From Deltaproteobacteria bacterium (lineage in GTDB: Bacteria; Desulfobacterota; Desulfarculia; Adiutricales; JAGVGV01), in the NCBI GenBank assembly GCA_020056895.1, contig JAGVGV010000628.1, positions 1-7,175 on the forward strand: 7,175 bases of DNA, in the 5' to 3' direction. Position 1 is the first letter of the stretch; the number at the start of each line of letters is the position of its first letter. The position numbers and the translations under genes are program-made. Below, piece by piece: positions 1 to 5,305 of the stretch. The notes under the pieces are model-generated. The model saw nothing but the letters and a program-made list of their open reading frames with translations, did no database searches and was not told the DNA's origin.

Positions 1-317
1 CCTCGAAAATACAGGGCTTGGGGGTAGTCTTTATGAACTTTGAGCGCCCGCGAAAAATCTTCGGCCGCCGAAGCCCAGTCGCCCTTTTTCATCCGGGCTT
101 CACCCCTCAGCAGATACGTGACCGCCCGCTGTTTGGCCTTGAGCCGCCTGGATTTAAGCGTTTCCGTGTAATGAGCGATGGCCTGGTCCAGATCCCCCGC
201 CCGGCTGGCCTTGAAGGCCTGCTCGAGGTCATCTAGGGGGTCCGCCGCCCGGCCCGGCCCGGCGGCCGCCAAAATCAGGAAAGCCATTACCGCGGCCATG
301 GTCATCCAGCGTCCCAT
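1..317 (-). CDS. Exported TPR-repeat protein, 5' part only
   Basis: The reading frame opens at ATG 317 on the minus strand and stays open for 105 codons to the left edge, so the C-terminal part is missing. Residues 1-25 look like a signal peptide: a short N-region with Arg3, a hydrophobic core around residues 8-19 (AAVMAFLILAAA), and small residues at about 22-25 (GRAA) before Asp26. The mature part shows two tetratricopeptide-like helical hairpins, about residues 31-57 (with AGDLDQAIAHYTE) and 65-98 (with KKGDWASAAEDFSRAL). A third seems to start at the edge (PQALYFR). TPRs bind other proteins, so a periplasmic or envelope scaffold role is likely, but the partner is unknown. ATG codons at 305 and 299 are alternative starts. 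I prefer 317 because only that start keeps a positively charged N-region, although no Shine-Dalgarno precedes it. The gene has its own promoter and is divergent from the gene at 730. Confidence 0.8.
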   Translation of the reverse strand, partial: MGRWMTMAAVMAFLILAAAGPGRAADPLDDLEQAFKASRAGDLDQAIAHYTETLKSRRLKAKQRAVTYLLRGEARMKKGDWASAAEDFSRALKVHKDYPQALYFR

Positions 318-325
318 GGTCAAAC

Positions 326-354
326 AAAATAGTCATTTCGAAGGGCTCTGTCAA
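326..354 (-). promoter_or_regulatory. Sigma70-type promoter for the TPR gene
   Basis: On the minus strand a perfect -35 box TTGACA (349-354) is followed by a 17-base spacer and a -10 box TATTTT (326-331, four of six consensus positions). The predicted transcription start is near 319-320, only about two bases before ATG 317. Either the transcript is nearly leaderless, or translation begins at ATG 305 or 299 after a short leader. The boxes are seen directly; the start site is inferred. Confidence 0.6.
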
Positions 355-566
355 CGCCGGGGAGAGGAGGAAATGGGGGCGGGCCACACTCCGGAGGCGA
401 ACCGAGGCCGGATGGAATCCCCCCTTGCCCATCCCGAACCGGAAATGGTATCAGGAGAAAATCGGATCGAAAAATCATTGGATAACCCACCGCCTCGCGA
501 GGATCGACGGGGGAGGCGACGGATGAGGGCGTTCCAGTCGATTCGAGGGGGCATGGAGTGTTTTTA

Positions 567-577
567 GAACCCATCCC
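567..577 (+). repeat. Copy of intergenic motif GAACCCATCCC
   Basis: The exact 11-mer GAACCCATCCC recurs on the opposite strand at 2616-2626. Its first ten bases recur again at 2554-2563. With the neighbouring bases, AGAACCCATCCCA (566-578) matches AGAACCTATCCCA (2597-2609) with a single C/T difference. All copies lie between genes. The function is unknown; a protein-binding site or a small dispersed palindromic repeat are both possible. Confidence 0.45.
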
Positions 578-649
578 AGAATAAGGAATTTGGCCTTGGG
601 GCGAGGAGGAGGAGGGAAACCAACCGGAAGAATACTCTTGGTATTTCGA

Positions 650-660
650 GGATTGGGTTC
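650..660 (-). repeat. Inverted near-copy of the GAACCCATCC motif
   Basis: The plus strand reads GGATTGGGTTC, which on the minus strand is GAACCCAATCC. This is the motif of 567-576 with one extra A. It lies about 70 bases downstream of that copy in inverted orientation, in the probable leader or promoter region of the gene at 730. The resemblance could be chance. Confidence 0.3.
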
Positions 661-729
661 CCCCCCGGTGGTGCATCCAAGGTCAAAGAATCATAGGTTG
701 GGTTCTACCGTCATTCCAAGGGGAAGCAT

Positions 730-2295
730 ATGTCGCAAGAGTACCAGGTGGTGATTCTTGGTCTATTGGACGGCCAGTCCGCGGAAGATGTCCGACCCAG
801 GCTGGCGGCGCTTTTTAAGCTGACCAATGACCGGGCGGGGGCGTTGCTGGATGGCCGGCCGAAAACCATCAAGACCGGTTTGACGGAAACCCAGGCTCGC
901 AAATATCAGGTCTCATTGGAGAAAATCGGCGTCCGGTGCGCGGCCCAACCGGGTGGCGCCACCCAGGCTTCAACGAGAGGGAAAACCGCCACTCCACCGA
1001 ACTCCCAAGGCCCCGGGAAAAAACCGGCTCCAACCTCCCCCCAACCGCCGGCGCCACCACGATCAAATCAGGGCGCCTTTCCCAAACTTGAACTCGAGAA
1101 TTCGGAAAAGCCCCGTCCGAGCCTTGACCGGAAAAAGGACAACCATCCCAAACCCGAAACGTCCGCCGGTTCCGGGGGCGAACCTTTGCGGCGTTGCCAG
1201 AATTGCGGGTACGAGGCCTTTACTTCGAACGATCCTTTGATAACCGCATTTGGCGGCGTGGGCGAGTGCCCTAAGTGCAAGATCATTCCCAAACGACGCC
1301 CCGAGGTTTCGGAACCGGCCCAGGCTCAACCGGTTCAACCGCCGCGGCCGCCTTTTCCTCCCGGCTTTCCGGCTCCGCCAGCGGAAGCACCGGCGACGCC
1401 CCCTCCACGCCGGAAGTTCGAGCTTACCCGCAACATGGTCCTGTTTGGGGTGGTGGTGGCCGTGCTCCTGGCCTGGCAGGTTTATCGGATGGTCACGAAG
1501 CCGCCGGCGCAAGCGGCCAAACCCCAGCCCGCGGCGGCCCCATCGCCGACAGCTTCGGAATCGGGCGCGCCGCCGGCCAAAACCTCCAGGTGCCTGGCGG
1601 ACCCGGGAAAAACCACCGCCATGGTTGTGGAAGGATACCTCCCATGCCTGTTTGATTCCTCGTATCGGCCGGATATACAAGGGATTTACCAAATTGGTAA
1701 AAACAACAGCTGGGCAGGTGAGGGCGTTCAAGTGGAGATCACCCGTGTGGACTATACCCTGACCGAATTCCCCATCTGGGAGATCGCCAAGGAAGACCAC
1801 AACTGGTTCATTCCTCAGTTCGACCAAAAAGAGCCGAAGGCCACGGTTAAAAAGTATCCAATATCGTTCACCACCACCCCGGGGGAGGACGGCCTGCGTA
1901 TTGGGCAAGACATGAAACGGGTTTGGAATATGGGGAAGTACCAGGAATTGGGGACCCTTTCCGAAGAGGAGGTCAAAGGGGTATTGGAAAACCACCCCCA
2001 TAGCTACCGGCAACAAAAGTGGTACGGCGCGGTCCGGGCCAGTATCGAGTTGAAGGTGGTTGTTCCTGTGAAGGCCGAGTTCGATGGGTCCAAGCCGGGC
2101 GACCTGGGCCGAACAGGGTTTTGTTTCGTAGGGACAAATGGGTATTTATTGTCCAACCGGGGGGCGACCATGGGGTTGCCGGGCGAAGATTGGATTCGCC
2201 TGGAAATGAACCGCGATCCGGGCCAATCGGGTTTGGATATATTCGTGGATGCTAAGGTCAATCCTGATTGGGAGGTCACCTGCGGGACTGAATGA
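730..2295 (+). CDS. Single-pass membrane protein with N-terminal alpha/beta domain and zinc ribbon
   Basis: This encodes 521 residues from ATG 730, preceded by AGGGGA (719-724) five bases upstream. Residues about 4-70 form a compact domain (YQVVILGLL, then LAALFKLT, then a K-T-G-L-T-E-x-x-A-R-K-Y-Q segment). It resembles an unnamed domain I associate with the N-termini of various proteobacterial membrane proteins. A Pro/Lys-rich linker follows, then a zinc ribbon with CxxC pairs C156/C159 and C180/C183, a second proline-rich linker (about 191-228), a membrane helix at about 236-254 (VLFGVVVAVLLAW), and an Ala/Pro-rich stretch to about 285. Residues 286-521 form a domain I do not recognise, with four cysteines (C288, C306, C465, C518) that could form disulfides. 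The expected topology is N-terminus in the cytoplasm and C-terminal domain outside. No catalytic motif is evident; sensing, assembly or scaffolding is possible. It converges on the small zinc-ribbon gene 18 bases downstream. Confidence 0.85.
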   Translation: MSQEYQVVILGLLDGQSAEDVRPRLAALFKLTNDRAGALLDGRPKTIKTGLTETQARKYQVSLEKIGVRCAAQPGGATQASTRGKTATPPNSQGPGKKPAPTSPQPPAPPRSNQGAFPKLELENSEKPRPSLDRKKDNHPKPETSAGSGGEPLRRCQNCGYEAFTSNDPLITAFGGVGECPKCKIIPKRRPEVSEPAQAQPVQPPRPPFPPGFPAPPAEAPATPPPRRKFELTRNMVLFGVVVAVLLAWQVYRMVTKPPAQAAKPQPAAAPSPTASESGAPPAKTSRCLADPGKTTAMVVEGYLPCLFDSSYRPDIQGIYQIGKNNSWAGEGVQVEITRVDYTLTEFPIWEIAKEDHNWFIPQFDQKEPKATVKKYPISFTTTPGEDGLRIGQDMKRVWNMGKYQELGTLSEEEVKGVLENHPHSYRQQKWYGAVRASIELKVVVPVKAEFDGSKPGDLGRTGFCFVGTNGYLLSNRGATMGLPGEDWIRLEMNRDPGQSGLDIFVDAKVNPDWEVTCGTE

Positions 2296-2309
2296 ACCAA
2301 TGACCGCAG

Positions 2310-2326
2310 GGGGCTATTCAGGCCCC
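2310..2326. terminator. Possible weak hairpin between convergent genes
   Basis: GGGGC (2310-2314) can pair with GCCCC (2322-2326), with an adjacent T-G pair and a loop of about five bases. It lies at the junction of the two convergent genes and overlaps the stop codon of the minus-strand gene. Neither strand has the T-run expected of an intrinsic terminator, so this is only a candidate for transcript-end formation or stabilisation. Confidence 0.25.
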
Positions 2327-2496
2327 GAACCTCCCGACAAGGCGTTGAACCGGGCTCCGCAGGCTCGGCATTCGGCCTGAGTTTGGTCATTGAACATCAA
2401 GTCATACGGGTCACGGCCGTCCTGAACCTGTTCCACCACTTTTTCCAGGCAAAACAAGGCCACCACGGCCGAGGATCCACATACGGGGCATTCCAT
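2314..2496 (-). CDS. Small zinc-ribbon protein (60 aa)
   Basis: This complete small gene runs from ATG 2496 to TAG at 2314-2316. A strong GGAGGT Shine-Dalgarno (plus-strand 2505-2510) sits eight bases before the ATG, which is good evidence that the gene is real. The protein has a C-P-V-C-G knuckle (C3, C6) and a C-R-A-C-G knuckle (C43, C46). That gives a two-knuckle zinc site split by about 36 mostly charged residues, with an extra C16. There is no signal peptide or membrane segment, so it should be cytoplasmic. Small zinc ribbons of this sort often bind nucleic acid or a protein partner, but nothing here identifies one. Its tail-to-tail neighbour also carries a CxxC/CxxC ribbon, though the inter-knuckle spacing differs and I see no clear homology. 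I do not recognise the family. Confidence 0.75.
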   Translation of the reverse strand: MECPVCGSSAVVALFCLEKVVEQVQDGRDPYDLMFNDQTQAECRACGARFNALSGGSGPE

Positions 2497-2504
2497 CCGA
2501 TGGA

Positions 2505-2510
2505 CCTCCA
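2505..2510 (-). promoter_or_regulatory. Ribosome binding site of the zinc-ribbon gene
   Basis: GGAGGT on the minus strand is a six-base match to the anti-Shine-Dalgarno sequence, eight bases from ATG 2496. It is the best such site in the window. It fixes the start and supports this short frame being translated. Confidence 0.65.
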
Positions 2511-2553
2511 GAGTTCGTCAATATTCTTCCCGATCCGAAAGGGAAAACGGCCT

Positions 2554-2563
2554 GAACCCATCC
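2554..2563 (+). repeat. Copy of intergenic motif GAACCCATCC
   Basis: This is an exact 10-base match to 567-576 and to the minus strand of 2617-2626. Because 2617-2626 is its reverse complement, this copy could pair with the right arm of the 2598-2626 hairpin in place of that hairpin's own left arm. Confidence 0.4.
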
Positions 2564-2597
2564 GCCCCAGGAAAGCGTAGAAACGGAAGGCTGTCAA

Positions 2598-2626
2598 GAA
2601 CCTATCCCACGTTTGGGGATGGGTTC
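2598..2626. repeat. Strong 11-bp hairpin built from two motif copies
   Basis: GAACCTATCCC (2598-2608) pairs with GGGATGGGTTC (2616-2626) over 11 base pairs, including one T-G pair, around a seven-base loop. The right arm is an exact inverse copy of 567-577. No T-run follows on either strand, so it does not look like an intrinsic terminator. On the minus strand it is followed at once by TTGACA (2592-2597), but no acceptable -10 box lies at the right distance. It may be an operator, a structured leader or a dispersed palindromic repeat. Confidence 0.55.
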
Positions 2627-2679
2627 AAGCCTCACCTCACCATGGAGCCGAATCTTTTGGGACCGCCATGTTTTTCCAC

Positions 2680-2709
2680 CCGCCTCGTTGAGCCGGGAGG
2701 CTCGGGCGG
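2680..2709. repeat. GC-rich hairpin with GGGA tetraloop
   Basis: GAGCC (2690-2694) and GGCTC (2699-2703) form a perfect five-pair stem around the loop GGGA, which fits the GNRA tetraloop pattern. An outer stem CCGCC (2680-2684) with GGCGG (2705-2709) adds five pairs across an asymmetric internal loop. It lies just upstream of the candidate PBP1A promoter. In GC-rich DNA such structures can arise by chance. Confidence 0.3.
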
Positions 2710-2725
2710 CGAGGGAGGATTTGGG

Positions 2726-2752
2726 TTGACGGAACCGGGACGGTCATAGGAT
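2726..2752 (+). promoter_or_regulatory. Candidate promoter for PBP1A
   Basis: TTGACG (2726-2731, five of six -35 consensus positions) is followed after 15 bases by TAGGAT (2747-2752, four of six -10 positions). The spacer is shorter than the usual 16-18, so this is tentative. The predicted transcript start near 2759 would leave a leader of about 60 bases before TTG 2819. Confidence 0.3.
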
Positions 2753-2808
2753 AGTAGCGTCCGGTGGGCCTGGGACGCATTGGTTCCATTTCCCGGCCCC
2801 ATAACCGC

Positions 2809-2814
2809 AGGTGA
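2809..2814 (+). promoter_or_regulatory. Ribosome binding site deciding the PBP1A start
   Basis: AGGTGA ends four bases before TTG 2819. This matches the 3' half of the full Shine-Dalgarno sequence at suitable spacing. The earlier in-frame TTG at 2780 has only a weak GGGA upstream, so 2819 is favoured. Confidence 0.5.
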
Positions 2815-2818
2815 GCCT

Positions 2819-5296
2819 TTGATTGAACGAAAAAAGAGATTTTGGGAACCGGCCGAGGCCGGGGAACGTCCCGTCAAGGGAAAGGGGGGCGGACCCAAAA
2901 AGCCGAAAACTCCCCCAAAACCCCGATCCCTGTTTTCCCGATTGTTTTGGGGGTTGTTCTGGCTGGCGGCCGGCGGCGTGGTCGTGGGTGGAGCCGCCGC
3001 CTGGGCGATGTTTGGGTATTTTTCCCAAGACCTGCCGTCCATCGACGCCCTGAAAAACTATTCCCCTAAAATCGTAACCTTTTTCTATTCGGATGACGGC
3101 CGAGTCATCGGCGAGTACAGCACCGAACGCCGCATCGTGGTGCCCTTGGCCAAGATTCCGGATCACGTTCGCAAAGCCTTCATCGCCGCCGAAGATTCCA
3201 ATTTCTATCACCACCAGGGCGTGGACCCCCAGAGCATTATCCGGGCTTTTTTGGCCAATCTGGAGGCCGGCACCACGGTCCAGGGCGGCAGCACCATCAC
3301 CCAGCAGGTTACTCGTTCCTTTCTGTTGAGCCCCGAAAAAACATATACCCGGAAGATCCGCGAAGCCATCCTGGCGTACCGCATCGACAAGTACTTGAGC
3401 AAGGATGAAATCCTTTATCTCTATCTGAATCACATCTATCTGGGGCATGGCGCGTACGGCGTGGAATCCGCCGCTCAGGTCTATTTCGACAAGCACGTGG
3501 ACCAGTTGTCCATCGCCGAAGCGGCCCAGTTGGCCGGCATGCCCCAGGCGCCCAGCCGCTGGTCCCCTTTCAACAATCCGGAAGCGGCCGAACGCCGGCG
3601 GCTGTACGCCGTCAGCCGGATGCTGGAAAACGGGTTCATCACCCGGGAACAGGCTGAAAAAGCGGACCGGGAAAAACCAACCTTCCGGGACCGGTCCAAC
3701 GTGAACCTGTACGCCGCGCCGTACTTCGCCGAACACATCCGGCGATTGATGGTGGATCAGTACGGCGAAGACCAGGTGCACAACGATGGGTTCCAGGTGT
3801 ACACCACGGTCAACATCGAATATGACCAGCGAGCCCACGAAGCGGTGGCCCGGGGCGTACGGGAATTCACCCGCCGCCGGCCCTATGAGGGGCCTCACAA
3901 GCAGCTTGCGCCCGAGGAAGTCGGCGCCTTTCTCCAACGCCAGACGGCCGAATTCGCCGAAAACCCCATCGGTCCCGGATCGGAATTCGAAGCCGTGGTG
4001 ACCGAATTGAATGCCAAGGACGGCCAGATTGCCTTCAAGGCCGGGGCCATATCCGGAGTCATCCGCAAGGCCCAATCCCAATGGGCGGTAAAAAATCAGG
4101 CCCTGAACAAGCTGTTCAAGCCGGGGAGCGTGATCCTGGTCCGGGCCGAGGAAGTGAAAATCCAGCCCAAGAAGGAAGAACCCAAAAAAGACGGGGACAA
4201 GAAAAAACCCGAAGCCAAACCCGCTCCCGAGCCCAAGCCGGAAGAGGTTCGGACCGAAATTCAATACCAGTTGGAAGCCAAGCCCGAAGTCCAGAGCGCT
4301 TTGATGAGCCTGGACCTTCGGGACGGGGCGGTCAAGGCCATGGTGGGCGGCCGGGATTTCAAGGAAAGCCAGTTCAACCGGGCCATCCAGTCCCGGCGGC
4401 AGCCGGGGTCGGCCTTCAAGCCCATCATTTACACCGCGGCCATGGACAACGGTTTCACGCCCGGGTCGGTGCTCATCGATTCACCCATCGTCCACGACGA
4501 TTTCGCCCACGGCCGCCGCTGGAAACCCACCAATTACGACCACAAGTTCTACGGCCCCACCGACCTGTATACGGGCCTGACCCAGTCGCGGAACGTTCTG
4601 GCCATCAAGCTTTTATCCAAGGTGGGATACCCGGCCGTTTTCGACACGGCCAAAAAACTGGGTCTCACCGGCGATATGCCCATGAACCTGTCCCTGGCCC
4701 TCGGGTCCCACGGCGTGTCCCTTTCGGAATTGGTCTCCGCCTTTTCCACGTATCCCAACCTGGGCGAACGAGTGGACCCCTGGTTCATCACCCGCGTGGT
4801 GGACCGGAACGGCAACGTGATCCAGGAAGGGCATCCCAACCGCCAGCGGGTGATCAGTTCCGGAACGGCCTGCACCATCCTGTATATGCTCAAAGGGGTG
4901 GTGGAGCACGGCACGGGAACCAGGGTGAAGGCCTTGGGCCGGCCCTGCGGGGGCAAAACGGGCACCACCAACGACCTGTCCGACGCCTGGTTTGTGGGCT
5001 TTACGGCGGAATACGTGACCGGCGTCTGGATCGGGCTGGACGAAATGAAACGGATGGGCTGGGGGGAAAGCGGCGGGCAGGCCGCGGCTCCGATTTTTCT
5101 CTATTACATGCAGGATGTGCTCAAAGGACGGCCCATTCAGGATTTCGTCCCCCCGCCGGACGCCCAGATCGTCACCAATGGATCATCCAGCATCTGTTAC
5201 AAGGCCGGGACCGTGGGGACCGGCATTTCCGAACTCGGGGGCGGAGGAAGCGGCGACGAATTCCTGAAATCCGACCTCGAGGAAAAAGACATGTAA
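2819..5296 (+). CDS. mrcA: Bifunctional penicillin-binding protein 1A (class A PBP)
   Basis: This enzyme polymerises lipid II into glycan strands and cross-links the peptides on the outer face of the inner membrane. From TTG 2819 it is 825 residues, the normal size for PBP1A; TTG 2780 would add 13. Order: a basic, proline-rich cytoplasmic tail, a membrane anchor at about 42-68, then the GT51 glycosyltransferase. GT51 motifs are EDxxFxxHxG with catalytic Glu125, GGSTITQQ (156-163), RKIRE (178-182) and KDEILYLYLN (195-204). An OB-like domain follows (about 325-490), interrupted by a Lys/Pro/Glu-rich insertion at about 447-477. The transpeptidase has SxxK (S531, K534), SRN (590-592) and KTGT (713-716). 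All catalytic motifs are intact, so it should be active and beta-lactam-sensitive. The C-terminus has a short Gly-rich then acidic tail. The helicase gene begins nine bases after the stop, so the two are probably cotranscribed. The symbol mrcA (also ponA) follows the family and does not imply orthology to a particular gene. Confidence 0.95.
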   Translation: MIERKKRFWEPAEAGERPVKGKGGGPKKPKTPPKPRSLFSRLFWGLFWLAAGGVVVGGAAAWAMFGYFSQDLPSIDALKNYSPKIVTFFYSDDGRVIGEYSTERRIVVPLAKIPDHVRKAFIAAEDSNFYHHQGVDPQSIIRAFLANLEAGTTVQGGSTITQQVTRSFLLSPEKTYTRKIREAILAYRIDKYLSKDEILYLYLNHIYLGHGAYGVESAAQVYFDKHVDQLSIAEAAQLAGMPQAPSRWSPFNNPEAAERRRLYAVSRMLENGFITREQAEKADREKPTFRDRSNVNLYAAPYFAEHIRRLMVDQYGEDQVHNDGFQVYTTVNIEYDQRAHEAVARGVREFTRRRPYEGPHKQLAPEEVGAFLQRQTAEFAENPIGPGSEFEAVVTELNAKDGQIAFKAGAISGVIRKAQSQWAVKNQALNKLFKPGSVILVRAEEVKIQPKKEEPKKDGDKKKPEAKPAPEPKPEEVRTEIQYQLEAKPEVQSALMSLDLRDGAVKAMVGGRDFKESQFNRAIQSRRQPGSAFKPIIYTAAMDNGFTPGSVLIDSPIVHDDFAHGRRWKPTNYDHKFYGPTDLYTGLTQSRNVLAIKLLSKVGYPAVFDTAKKLGLTGDMPMNLSLALGSHGVSLSELVSAFSTYPNLGERVDPWFITRVVDRNGNVIQEGHPNRQRVISSGTACTILYMLKGVVEHGTGTRVKALGRPCGGKTGTTNDLSDAWFVGFTAEYVTGVWIGLDEMKRMGWGESGGQAAAPIFLYYMQDVLKGRPIQDFVPPPDAQIVTNGSSSICYKAGTVGTGISELGGGGSGDEFLKSDLEEKDM

Positions 5297-5305
5297 CCAG
5301 GCCGG

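Larger units (their letters stand above)
318..729. other. Divergent intergenic region, no gene seen
   Basis: These 412 bases lie between the divergent TPR and membrane-protein genes. The open frames here have no Shine-Dalgarno and resemble no protein I know. Visible elements are the minus-strand promoter at 326-354, a 10-base palindrome CCTCGCGAGG at 493-502 with a wider inverted pair CGCCTC/GAGGCG (491-496 and 513-518), a GAG trinucleotide run at about 603-616, and a motif GAACCCATCCC (567-577) with an inverted near-copy at 650-660. I found no convincing promoter for the gene at 730. The long distance leaves room for an extended leader or a regulator site. Confidence 0.6.
2497..2818. other. 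Intergenic region upstream of both the zinc-ribbon gene and PBP1A
   Basis: These 322 bases separate the minus-strand zinc-ribbon gene from the plus-strand PBP1A gene. I see no credible gene here. The region holds the zinc-ribbon gene's ribosome binding site, a motif copy at 2554-2563, a strong hairpin at 2598-2626, a second GC-rich hairpin at 2680-2709, a candidate promoter at 2726-2752, and the PBP1A ribosome binding site at 2809-2814. The density of inverted repeats suggests regulatory or structured-RNA content. Confidence 0.55.

Noticed and set aside
603..616. A GAG run resembling repeated Shine-Dalgarno sequences
   Set aside because: No start codon follows within a usable distance, so it is more likely a simple trinucleotide repeat than a ribosome binding site.
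320..676. Minus-strand open frames in the left intergenic region (also 351-554)
   Set aside because: They have no Shine-Dalgarno before the ATG and no protein-like composition, and they run through the promoter of the TPR gene.
1063..2016. A 317-codon open frame antisense to the membrane-protein gene
   Set aside because: It is low-complexity and Arg/Gly-rich, and it runs through the complement of the proline-rich linkers; no ribosome binding site or domain is seen.
2592..2597. A perfect TTGACA on the minus strand upstream of the zinc-ribbon gene
   Set aside because: No acceptable -10 box occurs 16-18 bases downstream; the closest TA-containing hexamer is only 12 bases away.
2598..2626. The strong hairpin as an intrinsic terminator
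   Set aside because: The stem is good, but neither strand has a T-run after it and no gene ends nearby in a suitable orientation.
2744..4264. A 506-codon open frame antisense to PBP1A
   Set aside because: It lies opposite a gene with all PBP1A motifs intact; its translation is rich in F, G and V with no domain, as expected of an antisense shadow in GC-rich DNA.
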